Positions 26,689 through 35,404 of a stretch of 64,000 nucleotides of DNA are shown in pieces. Position numbers and translations under genes: made by a program. This DNA is from Verrucomicrobiota bacterium (GTDB taxonomy: Bacteria > Verrucomicrobiota > Verrucomicrobiia > Limisphaerales > PALSA-1396): the NCBI GenBank assembly GCA_016200005.1, contig JACQFP010000034.1, positions 1-64,000 of the forward strand, in the 5' to 3' direction. The first letter of the stretch is position 1. The number at the start of each line of letters is the position of its first letter. Below the pieces are notes generated by a model. That model ran no database searches. It was not told where the DNA came from and worked only from the letters and a program-made list of their open reading frames with translations.

Positions 26689-27954
26689 ATGGACGTTCCC
26701 ATTTCACCAGCCGTTCGGAAGCGACGCCAAACACGTCGTTGGTTCATCGGCTTGGCCGTCGGCCTTGTGCTGGCGCTGGTCACGCTCGGTTTATCACGAC
26801 TTCAACCCGCCGCGCCGCTCGTTGAAAATGCGTTCACCGACACCGTCAAGCGCGGCGAGCTGCTCCGCCAGGTGCGCGGCAACGGTTCGCTCGTACCGGA
26901 GGAGATTCGCTGGATTCCGACCATCAACGCGGGCCGCGTCGAGAGCATTCTGGTGTTGCCCGGCGCGCGCGTCAAAGTGGACACCGTGCTCGTGGAGTTG
27001 GCCAACCCGGAAGCCGAGCAGGCAGGATTCGACGCCGCGTCGCAGGTCAAGGCCGCCGAAGCCGACATGGCTAATCTGCGCGTGCAATTGGATTCGCAAA
27101 AATTGACCCAGCAGGCTGCGGTGGCAAGCGCTCAGGCCAATTCCAGCGCCGCGAACCTTGACCTCGAAGTGAATGAGGACCTCGCCAGGAGCGGTCTGGT
27201 TCCGGCGCTAATCTTGAAACAGTCCAAGGCAAAGGCCGACGAGCTTGCCAAGCTCTTTGAGATTGAGCAGGAACGATTGAAGATGTGTGGCGAAGCCGCC
27301 AAGGCGCAGCTTGCCGCGCAGGAAGCGAAAGTCGCACAACTCCGTGGCCAGCGCGACTTGAAGCAACGTCAAGTGGACGGGCTTAAAATTCGCGCCGGCA
27401 TGGACGGTGTTTTGCAACGGCTCGGCGACCTCACCAATCCGCTGCAGGTCGGCCAGCAAATGGCGGCGGGTGCGATCATTGCCCGTGTCGCCAACCCTGC
27501 GAAGTTGAAGGCCGCGATCAAAATCGCGGAAACACAGGCCAAGGATATTCAAATCGATCAATTGGCTGAGATCGACACGCGCAACGGCGTCATTCCCGGC
27601 CACGTCCTTCGCGTTGATCCAGCCGTTGAGAATGGCACGGTGACGGTGGATGTGGGTTTGGACGCGCCGCTGCCGAAAGGTGCGCGGCCCGATTTGAGCG
27701 TCGATGGGACCATTCAACTGGAGCGATTGAATGACGTGATGTATGTTGGAAGACCAGTGCAAGCTCCGCCGGACAGCACGGTGGGGTTGTTCAAGGTGGT
27801 GGAAGGCGGCAAAGCGGCGATCCGGGTGTCGGTGAAGCTGGGCCGTGGTTCGGTGAGCGCCATTGAAATCGCACAAGGATTACAAGTCGGCGATCAAGTA
27901 ATCCTGTCCGACATGTCGCAGTGGGACCGGTTCGAGCGCGTGCGGTTGAAGTGA
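26689..27954 (+). CDS. Periplasmic adaptor subunit (HlyD/MacA family)
   Basis: 421 residues from ATG 26689, preceded by AAGGA at a 7-nt spacing; a TTG two codons earlier is less likely. One N-terminal membrane anchor (WFIGLAVGLVLALVTLGL), then a beta-barrel start with RGELLRQVRGNGSLVPEEIR, a long alpha-hairpin coiled coil (about 120-225), the lipoyl half RAGMDGVLQRLGDLTNPLQV, and a C-terminal beta domain. It should connect the ADOP permease to an outer-membrane channel, which is not encoded here. The downstream 174 bp (27955-28128) up to the insertion element hold no gene I can support. Confidence 0.92.
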   Translation: MDVPISPAVRKRRQTRRWFIGLAVGLVLALVTLGLSRLQPAAPLVENAFTDTVKRGELLRQVRGNGSLVPEEIRWIPTINAGRVESILVLPGARVKVDTVLVELANPEAEQAGFDAASQVKAAEADMANLRVQLDSQKLTQQAAVASAQANSSAANLDLEVNEDLARSGLVPALILKQSKAKADELAKLFEIEQERLKMCGEAAKAQLAAQEAKVAQLRGQRDLKQRQVDGLKIRAGMDGVLQRLGDLTNPLQVGQQMAAGAIIARVANPAKLKAAIKIAETQAKDIQIDQLAEIDTRNGVIPGHVLRVDPAVENGTVTVDVGLDAPLPKGARPDLSVDGTIQLERLNDVMYVGRPVQAPPDSTVGLFKVVEGGKAAIRVSVKLGRGSVSAIEIAQGLQVGDQVILSDMSQWDRFERVRLK

Positions 27955-28128
27955 GACTATGTTGACGGTGGCGGTGGCAGTCGAGGAGTTGATCGCGTGG
28001 GCATCGCAAACTTACAACACATCAATCGAATGGCTCGTCATCCAGATGGCAAGCTGCTGGAATCGAGCCTTCAACGTGGTCGTCAACTGCTCGAAGAAGC
28101 GCCGATTCTCGGGAGTGTCCTCAACATC

Positions 28129-29500
28129 TAGCCCGACTTGGCGGATTCGAGGGAGTAAAATGCGCAAGTGCTTGAAAGTCAGCGCACGCATTTCCTAGGT
28201 CTTCACTACAGACCCGGTTTGGCCAGGGGGTTGGGAGCGGTGATTTTGGGCGGCGGTTGGGGCGGTAACTCCAGCTTCAATCTTTGCAGGAGTAGTTGCA
28301 CGTCAGTCTCCGGTTGCGTGTAACGACTCAAGACCACCGTGCGCTCATCGGTCGTGGGCAGATGCACGTCGAGCATTTGCATCGTGGCAAGCTTTTCCAG
28401 CACGGCGCGCGGCGTCAGTCCGGGCGCCAGGTCGCGCAAACGGCGGCGCAAGGTGACATGCAAACAGTAAGCCAGAAAGGAAATGAAAATGTGCGCTTCG
28501 ATCCGGTGCTCCAGTTGATGATGAATGGGACGCAGGGCCAGGTCGTCTTTGAGATTTTTGAAGGCGGCTTCCACCTCGGTGAGCTGGATGTAAAACTGCC
28601 ATAGTTCTTCGGCGGAACGTCCGCGGGTGATATTGCTGCGCAACAAATAGCGGCCTTCTCGTTGGCGCGCCGGCCGCAGTTGGTCTTTGCGCAGGGGGAA
28701 GGAAAGCTGCGCCGCTCCGGCGGCCACGGCCGTCTGGATCAAACGCGCGCCCACCGGATAATCGTGCAGCGCGGCGCCCAGTTTCTTGAGCCACTCATCG
28801 CGCTGGAGTTTCATCTTCTGCAATTGGTGGAGCCGTTGCCAGAGTCCCTTGAGTTGGCGGCGGCGCATGGCCCGTTCTTTGTTCACCCGGTCTTGGCTCT
28901 GGGCCAGCACATACAACTCCTGACCTTCGACCAGCAGTTTGACGGACATCCCAGCGCGTGCCCTTGCGGCTGGGCGGCAGGCGCGCGGCCCAAAACCGAT
29001 CCAGCCCCACTTGCTCCCAAAGTTGGCCGGCCAGCCAGCACGCGCCCCACTGCCGGGGCCGATGCAGCGAGAGTTGGCTCAGCCGAATCCGCACGATGTC
29101 GGGATCGGCCACCGCGCCGATCCGATCCTCGGGAAACAACGCCACCGTGCGCGACCGGGCCTGACCCTCCTCGAAAATCTCGATGGTCTTGCGCCAGGCC
29201 ACTTGCTGACGGTCGTTGATCTCCCCCAGGTAAAGTGCGTGCCGCTGAACCACGCGACCGCCGGCCAGCCGCCGGTTTTCCACCAGACTGTAGTAGCGAT
29301 GTTCCTTGCCGTTTTTCTTTCGCGTCGTGTAGCGCAAAAACATAACGGCGGTTGATTATGCACACTTCCTTGGGCATGGGAATAGGGTAGGTCTTCACTA
29401 CAGGCAGTTTGGTCCTTTCGGAGACTGGCCTCCTCAGCAAATCAAGCCCTTGTGTCACGAAAAAAGTTGCACCGCAGGTTGAATCCGCCAAGTCGGGCTA
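28129..29500. mobile_element. Internally deleted IS1634-like insertion element
   Basis: Outer 20-bp inverted repeats, TAGCCCGACTTGGCGGATTC at 28129-28148 and its exact complement at 29481-29500, enclose transposase remnants. Similarity continues outward for about 7 bp (TCAACAT on both sides, with a 1-nt gap). Inside lie 16-bp direct repeats, TAGGTCTTCACTACAG, at 28196-28211 and 29388-29403, immediately outside the coding part. Which pair marks the true tips is not certain. The 1.37-kb length is well short of a full element. Confidence 0.7.
28206..29343 (-). pseudogene. IS1634-family transposase, internal deletion and frameshift
   Basis: The N-terminal part (from MFLRYTTRKKNGKEHRYYSL at 29343 to RKGTRWD) and the C-terminal part (KLLVEGQELYVLAQSQDRV onward to AKPGL at 28206) lie in different frames and meet at about 28945. 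From memory of the family, complete proteins are close to 600 residues; the parts here sum to about 380. Some 200 or more residues, including the first catalytic Asp residues of the DDE domain, are missing. The final Glu region (EAAFKNLKDDLALRPIHHQ) remains. It cannot encode an active enzyme. Confidence 0.85.
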
Positions 29501-29597
29501 ATGTTGATCTGCGCAGATTCGACAAGGCCTGTTCTCAAATGTTGATGACACAGGAAATCCGTGTTCATCGGTGTTCATCCGTGGTTGAATCCCTTCT

Positions 29598-30065
29598 ATG
29601 AATTCGAAGTTCATGCGCGAAGCCATCCGCATCTCGCTCGAAAAGATGCGACGCAATCACGGCGGGCCTTTCGGCGCGGTCGTGGTGAGAAAAAACAACA
29701 TCGTCGGGCGCGGCTGGAATCGTGTCACCTCGACGAATGATCCCACTGCCCATGCCGAGATCGTGGCGATCCGCGACGCTTGCCGTCGGTTGAAAACGTT
29801 TCACCTCAACGATTGCGAACTCTACACCAGTTGCGAGCCATGCCCGATGTGTCTCTCCGCGATTTACTGGGCGCGCATCCGGAACGTTTACTATGCCAAT
29901 ACGCGCAGGGACGCGGCCAAGATCGAGTTCGCCGATGATTTTCTTTATCGTGAAATCGTCCAACCAGTTTCACGTCGAAAGATTCCGATGAAACAACTGC
30001 TGCGAGGGAAGGCGATGAAGGTTTTTGCCGAGTGGAGCGCCAAGGCGGACAAGATTCGGTATTGA
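29598..30065 (+). CDS. Nucleoside/guanine deaminase (cytidine deaminase superfamily)
   Basis: 155 residues with the zinc site: HAEI (proton-shuttling Glu) and PCPMC, the two Cys ligands, in TSCEPCPMCLSAIYWARI. The conserved GGPFGAVVVRKNNIVGRGWN and the C-terminal segment FADDFLYREI match the GuaD-like guanine deaminase group more than tRNA adenosine deaminase TadA. Expected reaction: guanine to xanthine. Upstream, 29501-29597 carries the dispersed motif GTGTTCATCGGTGTTCATCC (29561-29580) and no promoter I can assign. Confidence 0.9.
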   Translation: MNSKFMREAIRISLEKMRRNHGGPFGAVVVRKNNIVGRGWNRVTSTNDPTAHAEIVAIRDACRRLKTFHLNDCELYTSCEPCPMCLSAIYWARIRNVYYANTRRDAAKIEFADDFLYREIVQPVSRRKIPMKQLLRGKAMKVFAEWSAKADKIRY

Positions 30066-30090
30066 CGAACTTGGTCTGGTGCTGCGGCGT

Positions 30091-30243
30091 TCAGCTTCGG
30101 GCATGGCTGAAAATGCGCGTCACCTCGGCTTCCGCTCGTGCCTCCGTCCAGTCGGGATGCTGCGACTTGAGCCACGCCGATTTCATTCGCCGCGCGGTCC
30201 AGTAAAGCCCTTCCGCCCGTGCAAGGCGACGCTCCGGCGTCAT
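30091..30243 (-). CDS. Small conserved-type protein of 50 residues, unknown function
   Basis: ATG at 30241-30243 follows an in-frame TAG by two codons and runs to TGA at 30091. The protein begins MTPERRLARAEGLYWTARRM and continues KSAWLKSQHPDWTEARAEAE. The pattern of a basic amphipathic helix, then W-K-SQHPDWTE, resembles small proteins often found next to nucleotidyltransferase-like genes (recalled, not checked). The upstream codons end in NSPEQIAI-stop, which may be the tail of a lost partner gene. Codon pattern and composition look coding. Confidence 0.55.
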   Translation of the reverse strand: MTPERRLARAEGLYWTARRMKSAWLKSQHPDWTEARAEAEVTRIFSHARS

Positions 30244-30350
30244 CCGCCGCTAAATGGCGATCTGTTCTGGGCTGTTCATCCGCAAGCTTGACTGGACTGT
30301 GCGCCGGAAGACCGGGACAGGCAAGTTCATTGGCGGTTTCAACCACTATT

Positions 30351-30902
30351 TCAAAACAAACACCCCAATCGAAATACTCCACGTGCAATTACCCGGGGCT
30401 CAGATTCGGGTGCGTTCGGGGATGTCGCGAAGAACACCACAATCCAATCGGCTGTGGATGAATACCCCTGATACTGCCAATACACGAACTTACCCTTTCG
30501 AGGTAATTGCTCCTCTATTTCGTGGAACTCCTGCGGCAGCTTGCGAGACGAAGAAACGCCTTTGTACATATCTCGGATACGTTTGAGGAACTGTCGCCGA
30601 GTTTCGGTATGTGACCATCCCTCCCTGCCCATGATCGCAGTCACTTCAGACAACGTCTGCCCGAGCTGAATAGACTTAGCAATGTTTGGGTCGCGGCGAA
30701 GCGGTAGCGTGCCTTCTGGCCAGCCATCCGGATAAGGTCGGAAATCGCCTGCTGCTTCGGCACGTTTAGCAGCTTCGTGTAATTGCCGCTGTCTATCTGC
30801 CAAAAATGGAAGCGGAGATTCATCTTTTGCTGAAGACTCCTTGCGCGGTGATGCACACCCCATCAGAAGAACCGTCAACGCTAATGACGCGAAGGCTCTC
30901 AT
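30351..30902 (-). CDS. Putative lipoprotein
   Basis: 183 residues. A lipoprotein signal, MRAFASLALTVLLMGC, with lipobox LMGC and Cys16. The mature part holds GDFRPYPDGWPEGTLPLRRD, LGQTLSEVTAIMGREGW (similar to SmpA/OmlA-like small envelope domains that monitor assembly, weak match), and FVYWQYQGYSSTADWIVVFF. It overlaps the end of nadA by 4 bp and is probably translated from the same message. No function can be named. Confidence 0.75.
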   Translation of the reverse strand: MRAFASLALTVLLMGCASPRKESSAKDESPLPFLADRQRQLHEAAKRAEAAGDFRPYPDGWPEGTLPLRRDPNIAKSIQLGQTLSEVTAIMGREGWSHTETRRQFLKRIRDMYKGVSSSRKLPQEFHEIEEQLPRKGKFVYWQYQGYSSTADWIVVFFATSPNAPESEPRVIARGVFRLGCLF

Positions 30903-31924
30903 GGTTTCGCCGAAATATCCAGCATCCGCTCAATCGGCAACCGCGCGCGCTTCAAAACTTCTTCTGGCAATTCGATGCGCGGTTGCAGTCTGGCCATGCA
31001 GTCGCGCACTTTCTGAAGCGTATTCATCTTCATGTATTTGCACTCGCTGCAACGACAGTTGTCCGTCGGCATCTTCATCACGTCGAACACGGGCGCGCAG
31101 AACAATTCCTTGTCCGGCGCTTCCTTCTTCATCCGGTGGATGATGCCGGATTCAGTCACCACCACGAACCGTTTCGCCGGATTGGTCTTGACGTAGTTCA
31201 CCATCTTTTCCGTTGAGCAAATCGCGTCTGCCAGATCGCGCACTTCGCGAAGACTTTCCGGATGAACCACAATCTTTGCGTCCGGATACTTCTCGCGCAT
31301 TCGCAGGACAGCATCGCGACGAAACTCGACGTGCGCGTAACAATTGCCGCGCCACAGCGTCATGGGGCGACCGGTCTGTTCCATCACCCATGCGCCCAGG
31401 TTTTCGTCGGGCACAAAGAGCAGGTCTTTGTCCTTGGGCGACGCCTCGACGATTTTGACGGCGTTGCCGCTGGTGCAGATCACGTCGCTGAGCGCCTTCA
31501 CGTCCGCGCTGCAATTGATGTAGGCGATGGTGTAGAAGTTTGGATTGGTCTTTTGAAATTCGCGCAGCTTGTCGGCGGGGCAGCTTTCTTCCAGCGAGCA
31601 TCCGGCGTCCTTGTCCGGCAGCACGACGATTTTGTTGGGGTTCAAAATCTTCGCCGTCTCGGCCATGAAATGCACGCCGCAGAACACGATGACATCGGCG
31701 CTGGTCTTGGCTGCCTGTTGGGAGAGACCGAGCGAATCGCCCACGTAATCCGCCACTTCTTGAATCTCCGGCACCTGGTAATTATGCGCGAGGATGACTG
31801 CATTGAGCTGCTTCTTGAGCGTGAAGATCTCGCGCGCCAGCGGATCGAATTGCCCCTTCGGCATCGGCTTGCGCACTTCGAGTCCGCTTAAACCACGCGG
31901 TTGAATGTCAGTTGCGTCAATCAC
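30899..31924 (-). CDS. nadA: Quinolinate synthase A
   Basis: 341 residues. The enzyme condenses iminoaspartate with dihydroxyacetone phosphate to quinolinate in NAD biosynthesis, using a [4Fe-4S] cluster. Visible landmarks: LAHNYQVPEIQEVADYVGDS, VIVFCGVHFMAETAKILNP (first Cys ligand), CSLEESCPAD, WRGNCYAHVEF (second), and NCRCSECKYMKMNTLQKV (third in the C-terminal CxxC). Order and spacing fit the longer bacterial form. nadB and nadC are not in the window. The following lipoprotein gene overlaps its stop. Confidence 0.95.
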   Translation of the reverse strand: MIDATDIQPRGLSGLEVRKPMPKGQFDPLAREIFTLKKQLNAVILAHNYQVPEIQEVADYVGDSLGLSQQAAKTSADVIVFCGVHFMAETAKILNPNKIVVLPDKDAGCSLEESCPADKLREFQKTNPNFYTIAYINCSADVKALSDVICTSGNAVKIVEASPKDKDLLFVPDENLGAWVMEQTGRPMTLWRGNCYAHVEFRRDAVLRMREKYPDAKIVVHPESLREVRDLADAICSTEKMVNYVKTNPAKRFVVVTESGIIHRMKKEAPDKELFCAPVFDVMKMPTDNCRCSECKYMKMNTLQKVRDCMARLQPRIELPEEVLKRARLPIERMLDISAKP

Positions 31925-31963
31925 AAGGAGAAGTTACAGCCGTGAATTCAGACCGTCAACGTG

Positions 31964-32047
31964 CGCGTTGGAGTTCAAGCTTGAGCATGTTTCCTTGGCA
32001 CGCGTTGGATTGAAGCTCAGAACAAGCTAAATCTTGAACACCAACTC
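31964..32047. repeat. Dispersed inverted-repeat pair (family C), first locus
   Basis: GTTGGAGTTCAAGCTTGAGC near 31968-31987 and a complementary-type unit AACAAGCTAAATCTTGAACA near 32022-32041. The same pair type occurs at 54131-54193. The words read as tandem TTGGA/TTCAAG motifs able to form a stem. The rest of the 143-bp spacer shows nothing else. Confidence 0.6.
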
Positions 32048-32067
32048 AGCGCGCACCTGCCTCTACC

Positions 32068-32661
32068 TCACTCGCGATGCCGCGCCAGAAAGCCCGGTTC
32101 TTTACCGGCCAGATCGGCGCGGCGTTGTTTGGCCAGCAGCGCGCCGTACACCCGCACATCTCTGACAAGCATGGCCAGACGCTTTTTCAATGCGGTGCTG
32201 ACTGGTTTGCCACCTTTGACATCCTCGCCTTCCACGAAGGAAACACCGTAGGGCAATGACCAGGCATAACACTGCCGCGCCACGGTGCGAAGTTGATCGG
32301 TGACAGTGAGACCTTTTTCGTGCGAAGCGACAATGGTGGCGAAGAGTTTGCCGGCGAATTCATGCCAGAAATGGTCGAGGAAATTCTTCATCGCGCTGCT
32401 GATGCTCCCGTGGTAATCGGGCGTCCCCAGCAGAATGACATCCGCACGTTCCACGCGCGCCTGCAACGCTGCGTAGTGCGGCGTGTCATGAGCCGTGTCA
32501 GGATTGTAAAGAGCGAGCGGTTCTTTTTCCAGATCGAGCACGTCCACCGAACAACCGTCCTCCTGAAGTTGTTTGGCGACATGAAGGATGACTGTTCGTG
32601 TCACCGAGTCGCGATGCAGACTGCCGATGACGGCAAGAATTTTCAGAGCGGCATTGGCCAT
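32068..32661 (-). CDS. NADPH-dependent FMN reductase family protein
   Basis: 197 residues, flavodoxin-like fold. ILAVIGSLHRDSVTRTVILH binds the FMN phosphate, ADVILLGTPDYHGSISSAMK (the G-T-P-x-Y-x-G-S pattern) contacts the isoalloxazine, and FLDHFWHEFAGKLFATIVAS follows. Members reduce FMN, quinones, azo compounds or metals with NAD(P)H; the substrate cannot be resolved. It is separated from the Pit transporter gene by 75 bp that contain a GAATGTC tandem microrepeat. Confidence 0.9.
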   Translation of the reverse strand: MANAALKILAVIGSLHRDSVTRTVILHVAKQLQEDGCSVDVLDLEKEPLALYNPDTAHDTPHYAALQARVERADVILLGTPDYHGSISSAMKNFLDHFWHEFAGKLFATIVASHEKGLTVTDQLRTVARQCYAWSLPYGVSFVEGEDVKGGKPVSTALKKRLAMLVRDVRVYGALLAKQRRADLAGKEPGFLARHRE

Positions 32662-32685
32662 GGAAGGAGTGTAACAATCGCCAAT

Positions 32686-32709
32686 GACGAATGTCGAATG
32701 TCGAATCAG
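32686..32709. repeat. Heptamer tandem microrepeat
   Basis: GACGAATGTCGAATGTCGAA, two to three turns of a 7-nt unit (GAATGTC), in the short gap between the FMN reductase and Pit genes. Confidence 0.6.
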
Positions 32710-32736
32710 AGCGTCAAGAGCTGCTGAGCCAAAAGA

Positions 32737-33837
32737 TCATTCCGCGAGGCCGCTGGCTTGAAGCACGCGCACCAGTCCATACGCGATGGCGCCGCTGACG
32801 GGAATCGTCCAGACCCACGCCCAGACCATGCGTTCGACGACCGTCCACTTGATGGCATTGAAACGCTTGGCGGCGCCAACGCCCATGATGGCGGCGGAAA
32901 TATTATGTGTGGTGGATACCGGGATGCCGAGGTGCGTCGCGAGGAAAATGACAGTGGCAGAACTGGCTTCGGCGGCAAAGCCATTGATCGGTTGCAGTTT
33001 CACCATCTTGTGGCCGAGCGTCCGAATGATGCGCCAGCCGCCGACCGCGGTTCCCGCCGCCATCACGAGCGCACAGGTGACTTTGATCCAGAGCGCGATA
33101 TCCATGTCTTTGCCCGGAGGCGGTTCGGGGGTGTGCAGAAATGACAACCATCCCGGCAGGTTTTCGAGGTGTCCAGCCTTGGTGCCGGCGAGCAACACCA
33201 GCGCGATGATGCCCATCGTTTTTTGGGCGTCGTTGGTGCCGTGCATGAAGCCCATGGCGCCGGCGCTGAAGATTTGGGCCTTGCCAAAAAACCGATTGAC
33301 CGAGAGCGGCCGCATTTTGTGCAAGGCCAGATAGAGGAGCGCCATGATGCTGAAGCCCAGGATCAGCCCGGCCATCGGCGAGGTGACCATCGGCGCGATT
33401 ACTTTCCACAAGAGTCCCTTGCCCAGATACCAGTGTTCACTGTTTGGCTGTGACCAGATGATCACACTCCAATTATTGTGAGATGCCGCCAGCGCCGCGC
33501 CGCACAAACCGCCGATCAGCGCATGGCTCGAACTCGAAGGCAACCCAAACCACCAGGTCAGCAGATTCCAGACAATCGCTCCAAGCAGCGCGCAAATGAT
33601 GATGCCGGAAGTGATCGTCACCATTTTGGAGTCCACCAAGCCGGAGGATATTGTTTTGGCGACGGCGGTGCCCCACATCGCGCCGACCAGATTGGTGACC
33701 GCGGCCAACACGACGGCCTGGCGCGGGGTCAACACCTTGGTGGAAACGACGGTGGCGATGGAATTGGCGGTGTCGTGAAAGCCATTGATGTATTCGAAGA
33801 CCAAGGCCACCAGGATCACGGTCACGATGAGCGTCAT
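32737..33837 (-). CDS. pit: Inorganic phosphate transporter, Pit family
   Basis: 366 residues with about ten membrane helices. Both Pit signature repeats are present: FEYINGFHDTANSIATVVST at the N-terminus (GFHDxANxxAT) and FMHGTNDAQKTMGIIALVL in the middle (GxNDAxKxMG). They form the phosphate/cation path of this low-affinity symporter. The upstream gene on the same strand encodes its usual DUF47 regulator and ends 6 bp before this start. Confidence 0.95.
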   Translation of the reverse strand: MTLIVTVILVALVFEYINGFHDTANSIATVVSTKVLTPRQAVVLAAVTNLVGAMWGTAVAKTISSGLVDSKMVTITSGIIICALLGAIVWNLLTWWFGLPSSSSHALIGGLCGAALAASHNNWSVIIWSQPNSEHWYLGKGLLWKVIAPMVTSPMAGLILGFSIMALLYLALHKMRPLSVNRFFGKAQIFSAGAMGFMHGTNDAQKTMGIIALVLLAGTKAGHLENLPGWLSFLHTPEPPPGKDMDIALWIKVTCALVMAAGTAVGGWRIIRTLGHKMVKLQPINGFAAEASSATVIFLATHLGIPVSTTHNISAAIMGVGAAKRFNAIKWTVVERMVWAWVWTIPVSGAIAYGLVRVLQASGLAE

Positions 33838-33843
33838 GGCGCG

Positions 33844-34473
33844 TTACGAATTCTTCAACACGATGTGGGAAATGACATTGCCCGCGTCACGGCAACGGTC
33901 GATGACTTTTTCCAGCAGTTCGTAGAGGTCTTTGAGCACGATGACCTTCACCGGATCATGCTGGCCGTTGAAGAGGGCACGCAACAACTCCATGATGGCC
34001 TTGTCCGCTTCGCCTTCCAGATGTTGCAGCTTGTCATTGAGCGATTTTATTTTTTCGAGATTGGCGCCCTTGCGCAGGTCTTTCACCATCGCGAGCACCG
34101 TGACGGTTGCTTCTTCAAGCAGGTTGATCTGCTTGGAAAAATCCACGCCGCGCACCAGTTGCGGCGAGAGCAGCATTCGTTCCCCAAACTTTTCCACCGT
34201 CTTTGGAATTTTATAGAGCGCGTTGGAAAGCGCCTCGATGTCTTCGCGTTCCAGGGCGGTGACGAAGGTCGTGTACACAGCCTCGCTGATCTGCCCGGTG
34301 ATCTGTTTGTCCTTGCGCCGCGACTGCACGAATTCATCCAGCGAGGCGGTGTGTTCGGGGCTTTTGCATAACTTGATCAACGCCTGGACAGCGTTTTGCG
34401 CTTCCTGGGCGCTGGCCTCCAAAAGGTTGAAAAACTTGTCTTCCTTTCCAAGAAGTCTTTGCAATGAGAACAT
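33844..34473 (-). CDS. DUF47 family PhoU-like regulator of the Pit transporter
   Basis: 209 residues from MFSLQRLLGKEDKFFNLLEA, the usual DUF47 start; a longer frame begins at 34512. All-helical, with two PhoU-like bundles and the acidic metal-binding motifs DxxxxE typical of the family (KLQHLEGEADKAIMELLRAL; VIVLKDLYELLEKVIDRCRD). DUF47 proteins are genetically linked to Pit transporters and are thought to gate or regulate them. Both genes are transcribed together. Confidence 0.93.
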   Translation of the reverse strand: MFSLQRLLGKEDKFFNLLEASAQEAQNAVQALIKLCKSPEHTASLDEFVQSRRKDKQITGQISEAVYTTFVTALEREDIEALSNALYKIPKTVEKFGERMLLSPQLVRGVDFSKQINLLEEATVTVLAMVKDLRKGANLEKIKSLNDKLQHLEGEADKAIMELLRALFNGQHDPVKVIVLKDLYELLEKVIDRCRDAGNVISHIVLKNS

Positions 34474-34615
34474 AATGTCGCCAGTTGTCACACAACCCGA
34501 AAAAAAGCGCACGAAAAATTTCTGACGGGTTTCCGGGAGCGATGTGCTGATTAACCGCCCACTCCTTCCGGAATTTCGTCAACCCCTCAACCCGGCATGC
34601 GCCAGAATAAATTGC

Positions 34616-34644
34616 TTGGTCGGCCAACTCACCGCCGATATATT
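34616..34644 (+). promoter_or_regulatory. Candidate ispF promoter, near-leaderless
   Basis: TTGGTC (34616-34621), a 17-bp spacer, then TATATT (34639-34644). The ATG of ispF begins 7 bp after the -10 box, so transcription from here would give little or no leader, as at the HIT gene. Confidence 0.45.
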
Positions 34645-34651
34645 TTCGCCC

Positions 34652-35128
34652 ATGAATCATGTGGGCATAGGGTACGACGTTCATCCGCTGGTTGCCGGAC
34701 GCAAATTGATTTTGGGCGGCGTCGAGATCCCTCACCCCAAAGGTCTGGAGGGGCATTCGGACGCCGATGTGTTGATGCACGCGGTGTGCGATGCGATCCT
34801 CGGCGCGCTGGGCGAACTGGACATCGGGCACTTCTTCCCCAACACCGACCCGCGCTGGCGGGGCGCATCAAGCAAAGTCTTTTTGCAGGAGGCCGCGCGA
34901 CAAGTGACGTTGCGCAAGGGGAAGATCGTCAATGTTGACGCCACGATTATTGCTCAACAGCCCAAGGTGTATCATCACATCCAGGAAATGAAGGTGAACA
35001 TCTCCGCCGCACTGGGGATCGACGCCAGCGCAGTGGGCATCAAAGCCACCACCAACGAGCACCTGGGTTTCATCGGTCGCGAGGAAGGAATCGCCGCGAT
35101 GGCCGTGGCCAGCGTGGATTTACCGTAA
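34652..35128 (+). CDS. ispF: 2-C-methyl-D-erythritol 2,4-cyclodiphosphate synthase
   Basis: 158 residues, the family's normal size, from MNHVGIGYDVHPL. It has the metal-binding DVH (D8, H10), the HSDADVLMHAVCDAILGALG block with the catalytic region, DIGHFFPNTDP, and the C-terminal KATTNEHLGFIGREEGIAA. The step belongs to the MEP pathway of isoprenoid synthesis. An in-frame ATG 36 codons upstream gives no family similarity. The other MEP genes are not here. A small conserved protein starts 6 bp downstream. Confidence 0.96.
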   Translation: MNHVGIGYDVHPLVAGRKLILGGVEIPHPKGLEGHSDADVLMHAVCDAILGALGELDIGHFFPNTDPRWRGASSKVFLQEAARQVTLRKGKIVNVDATIIAQQPKVYHHIQEMKVNISAALGIDASAVGIKATTNEHLGFIGREEGIAAMAVASVDLP

Positions 35129-35134
35129 ACCAAG

Positions 35135-35404
35135 ATGGCAAAGGCGGAAATCAGTTGGAAGCGGCGGGCCGAAACGGGCGAGCGGTTGGAGGTTTATGCG
35201 CACCATGTGGGAAATCGTTGGATTTTTTACGCGCGTGAGCGACGTTTGGGCCAATGGCAGATTGTGGCCAACCCGCCGCTGGAGGACTGGCTGGAATTGC
35301 TGGATGCCATCCGGCGTCGCATCAATCGCCGGTTGTTGCGACCGGAAGAAGAAGCGCGCGTAAAGAAAACCATCATAGAACGCTTTCCCGAAGCAAAAGT
35401 ATGA
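35135..35404 (+). CDS. Small conserved-type protein, unknown function
   Basis: 89 residues, basic: MAKAEISWKRRAETGERLEV, then VGNRWIFYARERRLGQWQIV and DWLELLDAIRRRINRRLLRP. A beta-rich front and a helical back; no motif I recognise. It is embedded between ispF (6 bp) and the amidotransferase-like gene (4 bp overlap), which supports it as a real, cotranscribed gene. Confidence 0.75.
   Translation: MAKAEISWKRRAETGERLEVYAHHVGNRWIFYARERRLGQWQIVANPPLEDWLELLDAIRRRINRRLLRPEEEARVKKTIIERFPEAKV

Noticed and set aside
27955-28198. 79-residue frame after the adaptor gene
   Set aside because: It crosses the left inverted repeat of the insertion element and has no motif; more likely a remnant or chance frame.
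35254-35400. N-terminal extension of the amidotransferase-like gene
   Set aside because: This part lies over the small 89-residue gene in another frame; family similarity begins at 35401.
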